DNA of 64,000 nt from contig CAZSVM010000002.1 in assembly GCA_964610315.1 (NCBI GenBank), positions 1 through 64,000 on the forward strand, in the 5' to 3' direction. Position numbers and translations under genes: made by a program. This DNA comes from JAQVEM01 sp964610315 (lineage in GTDB: Bacteria; Actinomycetota; Humimicrobiia; Humimicrobiales; Humimicrobiaceae). Positions within the stretch are counted from its first letter, which is position 1; each line of letters opens with the position of its first letter. The notes beneath the pieces are model-generated. The model did no database searches, was not told where the DNA came from, and saw only the letters and a list, made by a program, of their open reading frames with translations. Shown here piece after piece: positions 8,580 to 16,808 of this stretch.

Positions 8580-9455
8580 ATGCTAACAACTATACTTAAC
8601 CTTTTTGTCAGCGGTATTTTTCTTGCTTCCATGTATATACTGCTGGGGGTAGGTTTAAGCCTTCTCTATGGTGTTTCACAAACAATAAATCTGGCTCATG
8701 GAGATTTCATGCTTGTCGGGGCATATATTACTTTTGTTTTTGTTTCTTTACTTGGAATAGGGCCTTTATGGCTGTTAATTGTTGTTCCGGTTATAATGGG
8801 TTTTTTGGGAATGTTTTTGTACAAAACGATAGGTTTTTCCCAGATTATTAACCGCCCAATATCCAGAGGTAACCGTGAGTTTACAACTTTGATCATGACT
8901 TTTGCACTTGCCTGGATAGTATCCAATCTACTTGCAGCTATATTTACTGCAAATCCACAGACCTTTCCATTTCTTGAAGTTCGATACATGTTCAGCAACA
9001 TTATTCCATTTAAGAGGCTGCTAACTATTGTGCTGTCGTTAGCGTCTGTCTCGATAATATGGACGATAATAAAGAAAACATGGGTCGGACTGGGCATTAG
9101 ATGTGTTTTTGATGACAATGAAGCGTCAAAGCTGATGGGAATAAATCCTGAAAAAATACACTTTACGATATTTTTCATGGCTTTTTTCACAGCTGGATTG
9201 GGTGGCGTCCTATACAGTTATAATTATCCGGTCAGCCCGTATAAAGGAGTAGAACTCACAATGATAGCATTTGTTGTTACAATAATTGGAGGAATAGGGA
9301 GTGTCAAGGGAGCAGTGATTGGTGGGCTGATCGTTGCTTTTGTTGAGGTATTTGTTGTGTTCTTTACCGCACCATTGCTAAAGATTGCTTTTGTTTATTT
9401 CCTTTTTATTGCCATACTATTAATAAGGCCTTCTGGCTTGGTAAAGAATATGTAA
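8580..9455 (+). CDS. livH: ABC transporter permease LivH
   Basis: A 291-residue integral membrane protein with about eight hydrophobic segments. The start has the LivH pattern LGVGLSLLYGVSQTINLAHGDFMLVGAY, and the C-terminal loop has IGGIGSVKGAVIGGLIVAFVE before the last helices. With LivM it forms the inner-membrane channel for the substrate delivered by the lipoprotein at 5040. A GGAGAG ribosome site precedes the ATG. livM follows 13 nt later. Confidence 0.92.
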   Translation: MLTTILNLFVSGIFLASMYILLGVGLSLLYGVSQTINLAHGDFMLVGAYITFVFVSLLGIGPLWLLIVVPVIMGFLGMFLYKTIGFSQIINRPISRGNREFTTLIMTFALAWIVSNLLAAIFTANPQTFPFLEVRYMFSNIIPFKRLLTIVLSLASVSIIWTIIKKTWVGLGIRCVFDDNEASKLMGINPEKIHFTIFFMAFFTAGLGGVLYSYNYPVSPYKGVELTMIAFVVTIIGGIGSVKGAVIGGLIVAFVEVFVVFFTAPLLKIAFVYFLFIAILLIRPSGLVKNM

Positions 9456-9468
9456 GGTAGGTAAATAA

Positions 9469-10431
9469 ATGGAAAACAGAATGATATCAGCAGTTAAAAA
9501 TATAAAATTGCCGGTCTGGATACTCAGCATAATATTGATACCGGTATTGTTTACAGTCCCTATATATGCCAGCAGGGTAGTAATCCAGATGATGATTACA
9601 ATAATCCTGTATGTCCAGCTTGTTATAGCCTGGAATATTTTTTCCGGTTACACTGGTTATTTGTTCCTTGGAGTAGCAGCAATATATGGAATCGCAGCAT
9701 ATTCATATGCAATTATATCAGTCTGGCTGCCGTATCTGGTTTCAATACTTGTGGTAGGAATAATATCATTTATAATTGCATATCTTCTTGGAATGGTATT
9801 TTTAAGAATAAGAGGGCCCTACTTCACTATTGCTTCTTATGCCCTTGTTTTATTATTTGCTTCCCTTATACTTTATTACGAACAAGCGGTTTCATACCGA
9901 ACTGGAAGAACGGTAGCAATGATAGCACTGCCCAGGATCTATATAGTCATGCTCGTTATTACGATAATCACGCTTTTTGCAGCTTTTCTTATCAAGAATT
10001 CCAAATTCGGATATGGCCTTTCATGCATTAAAGGAAATGAAGACCTGGCCAGCATTGTCGGGATAAATACTTCATTCTATAAGACCCTGACTTTTAGCAT
10101 AAGCGCTTTCTTTATTGGAATGACCGCAGCAGCAATTACCCCCAGAGGAGGCTATATAGATACTACCACTGTATTTGCCGGGGTTATTTCCTTTAACGTT
10201 CTTGTAATGGGTGTTGTTGGAGGTGTTGGAAGTTTAAGGGGAGGTATCATCAGCGCCTTAGTTCTATCAGTTTTCTTTGAATTTTTTGCAACAAGCCAGA
10301 ATCCCTATCCTTTCTTTATTGCTCTGGGTGTGCTGCTTTTTCTTGGTATCTTTTTCTTTCCGAAAGGTATCGAAGGCGCATTAAGCCGTATTTCGACAAG
10401 AATTTTAAGGGCGAACAAAGAAAAAATATGA
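9469..10431 (+). CDS. livM: ABC transporter permease LivM
   Basis: A 320-residue membrane protein of the LivM type. FSGYTGYLFLGVAAIYGIAAY lies near residue 60, RIRGPYFTIASYALVLL near 115 and the conserved cytoplasmic loop VMGVVGGVGSLRGGIISALVLS near 245. It lacks the long N-terminal extension of some LivM proteins. It completes the importer whose ATPases LivG/LivF are encoded on the opposite strand 7 kb away. An AGGTAGG site precedes the ATG. Confidence 0.92.
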   Translation: MENRMISAVKNIKLPVWILSIILIPVLFTVPIYASRVVIQMMITIILYVQLVIAWNIFSGYTGYLFLGVAAIYGIAAYSYAIISVWLPYLVSILVVGIISFIIAYLLGMVFLRIRGPYFTIASYALVLLFASLILYYEQAVSYRTGRTVAMIALPRIYIVMLVITIITLFAAFLIKNSKFGYGLSCIKGNEDLASIVGINTSFYKTLTFSISAFFIGMTAAAITPRGGYIDTTTVFAGVISFNVLVMGVVGGVGSLRGGIISALVLSVFFEFFATSQNPYPFFIALGVLLFLGIFFFPKGIEGALSRISTRILRANKEKI

Positions 10432-10577
10432 AGATAAGATAAAAATTACCATGTCCGGGCTTCGTTAGGTTTTATATTGATACTGATAATAGTTTTAAAA
10501 AAATAAAGGACCAGGTTAATAAAATAAAAACATGTTCTATATTAATTATATCTTGAGCAATTAGAGAAGGAGGAAAG

Positions 10578-10877
10578 ATGAAATTTTTGGTACACTGGAA
10601 AATGAGGCCGGCACCGACCCAGGAAGTATTAAAACTTCTGGATAAAGATTTGAATTTCTGCAAGATGCAAATGAAGGAAGGAAAGTTGCTAGCTTCCTAT
10701 GTACTGGCAGGCAAGCCTGAGGGATTTGAAGTTTTTGATGTAGAAACCAATGAAGTAATGCACAAAATAATAATGGATGCGCCTTTTGGCCCTTTCCTAG
10801 ACTTTGAAGTCTGGCCAATTGTTGATTTCGAATTTTCACTTAACACACTTAGATCAGTTTTGGAGAAGAGCAAATAA
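10578..10877 (+). CDS. Muconolactone isomerase-like / dimeric alpha-beta barrel protein
   Basis: A 99-residue protein with a strong GGAGGAAAG ribosome site. The C-terminal half (FEVFDVETNEVMHKIIMDAPFG, then DFEVWPIVDF) resembles muconolactone delta-isomerase and related ferredoxin-like small enzymes: FDVES-N-EELH, a short helix, then the IEVTPL-type strand. In aromatic degradation such proteins isomerise lactones. Here it sits in an uncharacterised catabolic locus, so I infer isomerisation of a ring-opened or lactone intermediate. A YciI-like or monooxygenase-fold relative of unknown activity remains possible. Confidence 0.65.
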   Translation: MKFLVHWKMRPAPTQEVLKLLDKDLNFCKMQMKEGKLLASYVLAGKPEGFEVFDVETNEVMHKIIMDAPFGPFLDFEVWPIVDFEFSLNTLRSVLEKSK

Positions 10878-10978
10878 AGTAACACACAGGTACTAAAAAA
10901 AGTTAAAAATACAAGGTTTCTGGTAAGTATTGCCTTTAAAAACTGCGAACCTTATTAGAAATCCTATATAAATATTAT

Positions 10979-11017
10979 AAATATTCTTTATACGAATATT
11001 TTTAATATTTTTTTAAT
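10979..11017 (+). terminator. Weak AT-only hairpin with T-rich tail
   Basis: AAATATTC and GAATATTT form an 8-bp stem around a 7-nt loop, followed by a T-rich stretch including seven consecutive T. The stem has only one G-C pair, so termination efficiency is doubtful. It separates the muconolactone-isomerase-like gene from the UPF0261 gene. Confidence 0.35.
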
Positions 11018-11046
11018 TGACACAGAGCAATCAAAAAGGGGGATAA

Positions 11047-12336
11047 ATGGCCAAAACTATAATAATTCTGGGTACTTTGAACACAAAAGAAATTGAAGGC
11101 CACTATATCAGGAATCAGATAGAGCAATTTGGGCACAAGGCTATATTCATAGATGTAAGTTTGAAAAAATGCAGCCCTAAAATATTACGGCAAGATGATA
11201 CAACAAACGAAACAGTAGTAAAAGAAGCAGGATCAAGCATAGAGAAAGTTGAAAAATTGGAAAGAATGCCTGCAATTGATGTTATGGTAAGGGGAGCAAT
11301 TAAAATTGTTCATAAGCTTTATTCAAGTGGAAAATTGGATGGAATTATAGGTTATGGGGGCAGCATGGGTGAGTCCATAGCTTCGCTTGTAGAAAAATCA
11401 TTGCCCTTAGAGGTTCCGAAGGTTTTAGTCACTACTTCATTAAGCCTGGCCGCAGGGTCAGTGGGGCCGAAGAATATAGCAATATTTCCAACTGTAACTG
11501 ATATGAATGGCATAAGGATAAACAAGATAGAAGCAATAACTATTGCCCATGCTGCCTCTGCTATAGCAGGCATGGTTGATGCGAAGCCTGTGTTTCCCGA
11601 AGAAAGAGATATAATAGTAGCGTCACAATATGGCAATACCACACCTCATGTTGATAAGGCCAGGGAAATCCTGGATGAAAAAGGCTATGAATTTATATCA
11701 TTCCACGCAGTCGGTACTGGCGGAGAAATTCTGGAAGAATTGGTTGATAGCGGAATAGTAGCAGGGGTGCTGGATATTACAACGCACGAGGTCGTAGACT
11801 GGTTATTTGGAGGATTCTCGAATGCAGGCCCAAATAGAATGGAAACCGCAGGCATAAAAGGGGTGCCCCAGGTAATTGCTCCAGGATGCCTTGATATGAT
11901 CCAGTTCTGGTCCATAGATACAGTTCCGGAAAAGTTTAAAAAAAGGGATTTTTATTTTCATAATCCGAACTCAACCCTGATGAGGACAAATAAAAATGAA
12001 AGCAAAGATCTTGGTAAATTGTTTGCGGAAAAAGTGAATAAAGCTATGGGGTCAACTGTAGTAGCTATACCTTTAAAGGGATGGTCAATACTGGATACTG
12101 AAGGCAAATACTCCACAGTTAAATGTGATGGGATACCAACCGGAAGGAAATGGCATAATGCGGAAGCTAACCAGGCTTTTGTAAAAACCCTGGAAGATAA
12201 TATAGATAATTCCAAGGATAATATAGAGTTAATTAAATTCGACCTTCACATAAATGATGCTAAATTTGCTGAGATAACAACTGCAATACTTGATGATATG
12301 ATTAAAGGCCGCTGGAAAAAAGGCAAAAAGTATTGA
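11047..12336 (+). CDS. UPF0261 / Tm-1-like ATP-binding domain protein
   Basis: A 429-residue soluble protein of the UPF0261 family (PF06792). Landmarks are ILGTLNTKEIEGHYIRN at the start, IIGYGGSMGESIAS near 100, AAGSVGPKNIAIFPTVTDM near 135, DITTHEVVDWLFGG near 240, and the C-terminal IPLKGWSILD and FVKTLEDNI. In plant and fungal Tm-1-type proteins this domain is fused to a PF09370 barrel; here two separate barrels lie upstream in the same orientation. The Tm-1 N-domain binds ATP, but its bacterial reaction is not established to my knowledge. A strong AGGGGG site precedes the ATG. Confidence 0.88.
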   Translation: MAKTIIILGTLNTKEIEGHYIRNQIEQFGHKAIFIDVSLKKCSPKILRQDDTTNETVVKEAGSSIEKVEKLERMPAIDVMVRGAIKIVHKLYSSGKLDGIIGYGGSMGESIASLVEKSLPLEVPKVLVTTSLSLAAGSVGPKNIAIFPTVTDMNGIRINKIEAITIAHAASAIAGMVDAKPVFPEERDIIVASQYGNTTPHVDKAREILDEKGYEFISFHAVGTGGEILEELVDSGIVAGVLDITTHEVVDWLFGGFSNAGPNRMETAGIKGVPQVIAPGCLDMIQFWSIDTVPEKFKKRDFYFHNPNSTLMRTNKNESKDLGKLFAEKVNKAMGSTVVAIPLKGWSILDTEGKYSTVKCDGIPTGRKWHNAEANQAFVKTLEDNIDNSKDNIELIKFDLHINDAKFAEITTAILDDMIKGRWKKGKKY

Positions 12337-12520
12337 TTTCTTATAAAGATTTCGAGATTACAGCACCGGGCGCTTGCCTACAGAACAAGGCTGCAAATTA
12401 TTGCGAGATGTTTCTTCTATGCACAGGTTTTTTGGTTTTTGCAGGTTTGAGTGATGTATTTTTATAAAACTGCTAAGGTTGGGAATAGTTAATATTATTG
12501 ACTGCAGAGAGATTTTACGG

Positions 12521-13717
12521 ATGTTTGATAAGAATAAATTGATAACGCTAATATGTTCCTGGCTGGTTATTTTTGCCGCGTATATTTCAGTTTTATGTGT
12601 CTCTCCTATTATCGGCCTTATCTCTTCCGAATTAAAGCTTAATTCTTCCCAGGCAGGATTATTATTTTCCGCACCCGTTATGACTCTGGCAATATTTGCT
12701 TTTGTGGGAGGCTTTCTGGGAGATATGGTAGGGCCCCGCAAGACAGCAGGACTTGGAATAACACTTTTAACCATAAGCGGTATACTAAGGAGTCTTTCAC
12801 CAGGATTCCTGATGCTTTTATTGTTAAATTTTATAGTAGGTATTGGATGGGGGATTATATTTCCCAATCTACCAAAACTGGTGAAATTATGGTTTCCTGG
12901 CCGGCTTGCGGGCACTGCAACCGGCATTTACTCAACCGGTGTATTTGTCGGCGGAACACTGGTTCTTTCCGTTACTATTCCTTCGGTTCTTCCTCTGGTA
13001 GGCAGCTGGAGGGGAGTTTTTTATTTCTGGGGGGCAATATCATTTATAATAACAATAATATGGTGGATCCTGGTAAGGGAGCCTTCCTCTTACAGAGAAA
13101 GGAAACTATCCCACTCCTTGTTTTCAAGAAATGCATTCATAATTATATTAAAGAATAAATATATATGGATGATAGCAATTTTTTTTGCATTTGCTGCAAA
13201 TGTTACTTTCTATGTAATAACAGGATGGTTTCCTTCGTTTTTTATTGAGAAGGGTATCAGCGAGGCGAGCGCGGGATTTCTTACTTCGCTCACCACATTA
13301 GGTGGATTGCCTGCTGTTTTTCTCATCCCGTTTATTTCTGATAAGGTAGGGCTTAGAAAACCATTTCTCTGGATAAGTTGCCTGATTGCAGCAGCAGGTT
13401 TTATGGGGCTAATCTATTCAAATTTTATATTTGATATTGTGCTGATGATAATAATCGGGATTACGATAACAGCCACATATGTCATGCCGCTTTTTCTCCC
13501 GCTCGAACTTGTTGATGCTGACCATGCAGGGATGGCAAGCGGGATAGTTATCTCAATCGGATATATAGGCGGGGCACTTGGCCCGCTTATGATAGGTTAT
13601 TTAAAAGACATGACCAACACACTGGTACCTTCACTAATAATCCTGGCGGTACTTATGATAATTTCTATGATACTTATTTTATTTATACCTGAAACAGGAG
13701 GTAAAAAAACTGTATAG
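12521..13717 (+). CDS. Major facilitator superfamily transporter
   Basis: About 398 residues with twelve hydrophobic segments and MFS landmarks. GGFLGDMVGPRKTAG between TM2 and TM3 is the family loop motif, LPKLVKLWFPGRLAGTATGIYSTG lies near TM4-5 and FISDKVGLRKPFLW marks the second-half repeat. I take the ATG at 12521 (MFDKNKL); an in-frame TTG at 12479 would add 14 residues before the first helix and has no better ribosome site. It resembles NarK/CynX-type or hexuronate-type MFS members. It may export a by-product or import a related substrate of the preceding catabolic genes. Confidence 0.82.
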   Translation: MFDKNKLITLICSWLVIFAAYISVLCVSPIIGLISSELKLNSSQAGLLFSAPVMTLAIFAFVGGFLGDMVGPRKTAGLGITLLTISGILRSLSPGFLMLLLLNFIVGIGWGIIFPNLPKLVKLWFPGRLAGTATGIYSTGVFVGGTLVLSVTIPSVLPLVGSWRGVFYFWGAISFIITIIWWILVREPSSYRERKLSHSLFSRNAFIIILKNKYIWMIAIFFAFAANVTFYVITGWFPSFFIEKGISEASAGFLTSLTTLGGLPAVFLIPFISDKVGLRKPFLWISCLIAAAGFMGLIYSNFIFDIVLMIIIGITITATYVMPLFLPLELVDADHAGMASGIVISIGYIGGALGPLMIGYLKDMTNTLVPSLIILAVLMIISMILILFIPETGGKKTV

Positions 13718-13792
13718 TTATCTATTGTAAGTAGTTATTTAAAATAAAATCTTCGCATCGATATGAAATTGTATTAATAAGAAAGGTTGGAA

Positions 13793-14323
13793 ATGGATTA
13801 CGAGATTAGCACTAAAGCAGAAAAAGCATTTAAATTGGCTTATGATTTTGACCTAAAATATGGGGAATGCGCCCAGGCTACTCTTTATGCGCTTCAGAAT
13901 ATTTATGATAAGAAAGATGATCTAATGTTTAAAGGTATAGTGGCTCTAGCCGGAGGGGGCCTTCACAGGTGCGATGGGAGCTGCGGAGTTTTTGCAGCAA
14001 GCATAATCTTTATGGGGCTTTTTGCCGGTAGAGGTTCTGAGGATCTTGACGATAATCCCGGTGATCCTTCGGCATACGAGAAACTCAATTCTCTTTTTTT
14101 CATTGGAGATATAATATATAAAAAGTTTATAGAAAATTATGGGAGCATAAATTGCAGCGATATTCAGAGAAAGCTACTCGGCAGATCATATTTTTTAAGG
14201 GACCCTGATGAGATAAAAAAATTTATCGATGCAGGCGGATATAGCAAAAGCGGAGGCCCTTGTGTTGTTGCCAATGGTGCAAAATGGACTGTCGAGATAC
14301 TGGAAGATTTCTTAAAAAGATAA
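13793..14323 (+). CDS. C_GCAxxG_C_C family redox protein
   Basis: A 176-residue protein with the spaced cysteine pattern of the C_GCAxxG_C_C family (PF09719): YGECAQATLYAL near 26, GGGLHRCDGSCGVFAASIIFMG near 60-80, a Cys near 120 (NCSDIQRKLLG) and GGPCVVANGAKW near 160. Members are small cysteine-rich proteins, often near redox or metal-reducing genes, thought to bind a cofactor or shuttle electrons. The ATG at 13793 has an AAAGG site at good spacing, whereas the TTG 6 nt upstream would abut it. It may be the redox partner of the locus. Confidence 0.8.
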   Translation: MDYEISTKAEKAFKLAYDFDLKYGECAQATLYALQNIYDKKDDLMFKGIVALAGGGLHRCDGSCGVFAASIIFMGLFAGRGSEDLDDNPGDPSAYEKLNSLFFIGDIIYKKFIENYGSINCSDIQRKLLGRSYFLRDPDEIKKFIDAGGYSKSGGPCVVANGAKWTVEILEDFLKR

Positions 14324-14357
14324 GAAGTTTTGTATAAATCTAATTACAGAAAGAGAG

Positions 14358-15146
14358 TTGAAAGTAAAATTGAACGTAGATGTAGCTCTTACCAATACCT
14401 TCACCAAGGAGGATCTCATAATAGATATAACCAGTTCTGTATGTACGGTCATTGATGTAGTCCGTGCCACGACCACTATTGCAACTATATTTGGGGCCGG
14501 TGCCGACAGTATAATTATCGCTTCCAGCCTGGATGAAGCATTTAAATTAAAAGAGTACTTCCCGGAAAGGATTTTATGTGGGGAGAAGGACGCAGTACGT
14601 CCTGAAGGTTTTGATTTCGGTAATTCTCCCCGGGAACTTTCACTTCTGGACCTTACCGGGAAAAAGGCCATTCTTAAAACCACAAATGGTACTGTTTCAT
14701 TTTTGAAAGCCAGGAACGCACCTGCGGTATTCTCCCTCGCCGCTATTAATTTCAGACATACCGTAGATTTTATTGCGCACTATGCACATCAGAATTCCAG
14801 AGATATTTTAATCATATGCTCAGGCCAGGAGGGAAGAATTGCATATGACGATACCTATGTTGCCGGTCTTGCCGTAAAACATCTTATGACAAAACCATAT
14901 ATTTTCAATTATAGTGAAAGTGCCAAGCTTGTACTTTCATCTGTTCTGGGGGAGAAAAACATAAAAAGCGCTTTTTCCAAATCGGTATCCTCTAAAGTTT
15001 TACAAGAAGCCGGGCTCGAAGGTGACATTGCTTTCTGTAGCAGATTAAACATTTATAATTTGCTGATAGAATCTTCTGTTATGAATTCCAGGAGAAACAT
15101 AAAGGATATTGGAGAATTGTTAGAACTTAAGATTTACAAAGAATAA
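14358..15146 (+). CDS. ComB-like 2-phosphosulfolactate phosphatase family protein
   Basis: A 262-residue protein matching the ComB family: VIDVVRATTTIATIFGAGAD near 35, RPEGFDFGNSPREL near 82, LKTTNGT near 105 and ICSGQEGRIAYDDTYVAGL near 155. ComB makes sulfolactate in coenzyme M synthesis, but homologues are widespread in bacteria without CoM genes, and no comA or comC is visible here. A phosphatase acting on a phosphorylated carboxylic acid from this locus is a reasonable inference. The start is TTG at 14358; a second TTG at 14370 is possible, and no ATG fits. The 3' end is directly abutted by IS remnants. Confidence 0.8.
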   Translation: MKVKLNVDVALTNTFTKEDLIIDITSSVCTVIDVVRATTTIATIFGAGADSIIIASSLDEAFKLKEYFPERILCGEKDAVRPEGFDFGNSPRELSLLDLTGKKAILKTTNGTVSFLKARNAPAVFSLAAINFRHTVDFIAHYAHQNSRDILIICSGQEGRIAYDDTYVAGLAVKHLMTKPYIFNYSESAKLVLSSVLGEKNIKSAFSKSVSSKVLQEAGLEGDIAFCSRLNIYNLLIESSVMNSRRNIKDIGELLELKIYKE

Positions 15147-15181
15147 AAATTACAGGAATTTTTTTCAATTAATTTATGTTC

Positions 15182-15286
15182 AAATTCCTCCAGGGGCATA
15201 TAACCCAGAGAAGAATGCAGTCTCTTACTGTTGCAAACATCTTCAATAAAATATGGTATCCTACTGGTTACATCAGCGCAGGTTTC
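15182..15286 (-). pseudogene. IS3-family (IS150-like) transposase C-terminal remnant, copy A
   Basis: On the minus strand, about 35 codons read as the end of an IS3 OrfB: IPYFIEDVCNSKRLHSSLGY followed by MPLEEF. YN-x-KR-x-HSSLGY is the diagnostic C-terminal block of this DDE transposase group. A stop lies just upstream and the catalytic domain is absent, so it is a fragment. An equivalent fragment sits at the same place beside the second rep copy. Confidence 0.8.
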
Positions 15287-15343
15287 ATTTTACAAAATCA
15301 AGGCTAGCTAGTATTTTAGCTTATTGATAATTTAAAAGCAGAA

Positions 15344-16363
15344 CTACCTAAAATTAAGATTTATACCATTTTTTCCAGCATAAGCTTTGGCAAGCGATAT
15401 GAACACTGCACCTCTACTCCTTTTAATTTTTCCAGTAAGATGTGTGTCTTTTATTATACTTAAAAATATTCTTATCTGCTGCTCTGATATTTTATCAACT
15501 ATAATTCGGAATGCTCCCAGGCTGTGATTATCTTCAAGCTCTTCAGCAATCTCTTTGGCCAATTGCTCCTTTTCTATAGATCTTCTTTTAGCTCTAGGGT
15601 ATTCAGTTGTCTTGTTGTTTTTAATATAACTGTTTTCTGGATTATTTTCTTTTTCCAGAGTATTTAACTCTGGGAAGCTCTTTTTATCATTTTCTTCAAG
15701 GGATTCTCTTATCTTTTTTCTAATATCGTTAATATCTTCTTTGTTTTCTAACTTTTTTTCCTCTATCACTTCTCTTGAGTTTTCCACAACCTTTTTCCCG
15801 CTAGTCTTATTAACGTTATTTAAATTAGTGTGATTAGCGTAAGTATCAATAGGGTCGCTTTTTGTAACTTCTAGAGGTTGCCTATTACGACTTCTAGAAG
15901 TCGCTTTTTGCGACTTCAGGAAATTTGATAATTCTGGCTTTAAAACATAAATCCTGTTAGGATTGCCCTGTCCTATTCTTTTATCAATTATTAGATTATA
16001 TTCAACCAACTTTTTTTTATATCTCATAACAACTGTTCTATCTATTTCTAAAAGGTCAGCTAGCTCTTCTATGCTGAAGATTAAATATATATAGTCCTTT
16101 TCATCTTTCCAGTTGTTTTTAATAGATAAATCGAGCCGGTCTCTTAATATTGAGTACATAAGCTTAGGACCAAGAGATAGTCCTTTATACCTGGGGTTTT
16201 TAAAAAGAGCTTTCGGTGTTTGATAAAACCTTAATGTTATCTCTTCCTTTAAAGTATAAAATCTATCTGAAGGGGTAGAATTGTACTCTTTGTTATTTGA
16301 GAAACTATTGGTATCGCCGGAAGCACTTCTAGTATTATTACTTATATTTTTTCTATTGTTCAT
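15344..16363 (-). CDS. RepA_N-type replication initiator protein
   Basis: A 339-residue protein whose N-terminal 130 residues match the RepA_N replication-initiator domain: RFYQTPKALFKNPRYKGLSL near 50, KLMYSILRDRLDLSIKNNW near 70, YLIFSIEELADLLEIDRTVV near 95, and a winged-helix end GQGNPNRIYVLKP. A variable linker (residues about 165-240) follows, then a C-terminal block EKEQLAKEIAEELEDNHSLGAF resembling the conserved helical tail of these initiators. The family drives theta replication of plasmids and some integrated elements of Gram-positive hosts. The frame is intact, unlike the second copy. No obvious ribosome site precedes the ATG. The locus is likely an integrated plasmid relic or a dormant element. 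Confidence 0.82.
   Translation of the reverse strand: MNNRKNISNNTRSASGDTNSFSNNKEYNSTPSDRFYTLKEEITLRFYQTPKALFKNPRYKGLSLGPKLMYSILRDRLDLSIKNNWKDEKDYIYLIFSIEELADLLEIDRTVVMRYKKKLVEYNLIIDKRIGQGNPNRIYVLKPELSNFLKSQKATSRSRNRQPLEVTKSDPIDTYANHTNLNNVNKTSGKKVVENSREVIEEKKLENKEDINDIRKKIRESLEENDKKSFPELNTLEKENNPENSYIKNNKTTEYPRAKRRSIEKEQLAKEIAEELEDNHSLGAFRIIVDKISEQQIRIFLSIIKDTHLTGKIKRSRGAVFISLAKAYAGKNGINLNFR
15854..15917. other. Repeat cluster inside rep: candidate replication origin
   Basis: Within the linker-coding part of rep lie a perfect 16-bp dyad CGACTTCTAGAAGTCG (15888-15903), a related ACTTCTAGA half (15867-15875), two copies of GTCGCTTTTTG (15854 and 15900) and a further CGACTTC (15911-15917). In known RepA_N plasmids the origin lies within the initiator gene and carries such repeats. 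The second rep copy has the equivalent dyad with altered but symmetric flanks (26495-26510). Confidence 0.55.
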
Positions 16364-16475
16364 AAAACTATAGATCAGTAGGTTGCTTTTAATATAAATC
16401 CAATTCTTTTTTGGCCTTTTCTTAAGTTATCTTTTCTCATTATATAGCTGCCAGTTTAAATCTTCTCCTAATGAA

Positions 16476-16502
16476 AAAAGCCCGGCATTATACCGAGCTT
16501 TT
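16476..16502 (-). terminator. Terminator-like hairpin upstream of rep copy A
   Basis: AAAAGCCCGG pairs with CCGAGCTTTT (one G-U) around a 7-nt loop, and runs of T follow on either strand. It lies between the upstream gene tail and rep and is conserved in copy B. It could terminate the upstream gene or act as an attenuator for rep. Confidence 0.6.
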
Positions 16503-16506
16503 ATAT

Positions 16507-16644
16507 TTAAATAACTTTTATTTTCTTTTTAAATTTAAGATCTACATTAATTGGATTATCTTCGACATTTGCTAAAAATAGTGCTATATCCTCTGGATTT
16601 TTAAGGTATACGCTAGGTGAACTGCCTCCGCCATTCGCCCCGAA
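16507..16644 (-). pseudogene. Conserved C-terminal gene tail upstream of rep (unknown family), copy A
   Basis: An open frame of about 45 codons ending at 16507 contains GGSSPSVYLKNPEDIALFL and ends LKFKKKIKVI. The homologous tail in copy B (27054-27188) reads GGVGSPSVCLKNPKDI and ends LTFRKKIKVI. Both lack an N-terminus. A shorter conserved tail (KKVPIEFENKKDKI here, NKVNPIKFKSKKDKI in copy B) lies just upstream. I do not recognise the family; these are probably accessory genes of the same mobile element. Confidence 0.5.
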
Positions 16645-16808
16645 TTAGCCAAATGCTGCTTTTTATACTACTGGTGAGTTTTTATTTTATCTTTTTTATT
16701 TTCAAATTCAATAGGTACTTTTTTAAAATTATTTTTCCATATTCATAGTGTAGATGTAGATTATAGTTATAATATAAGTTTATTTTACTTGAAGCTTTTT
16801 TATTTCTG

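Larger units (their letters stand above)
15182..16715. repeat. Direct repeat unit A (IS3 remnant + repA_N + gene tails)
   Basis: This stretch is colinear with 25964-27271 in the same orientation: IS3 remnant, about 58 nt spacer, rep gene, terminator-like hairpin, conserved C-terminal gene tail, then a second short tail. Sequence identity is moderate to high by eye, with many substitutions and a shorter middle of rep in copy B. The two units flank the 17.3-25.9 kb sugar island. Confidence 0.8.

Noticed and set aside
14358..15146. Coenzyme M biosynthesis locus based on the ComB-like gene
   Set aside because: No comA, comC or other CoM genes are visible and ComB homologues are widespread outside CoM producers.
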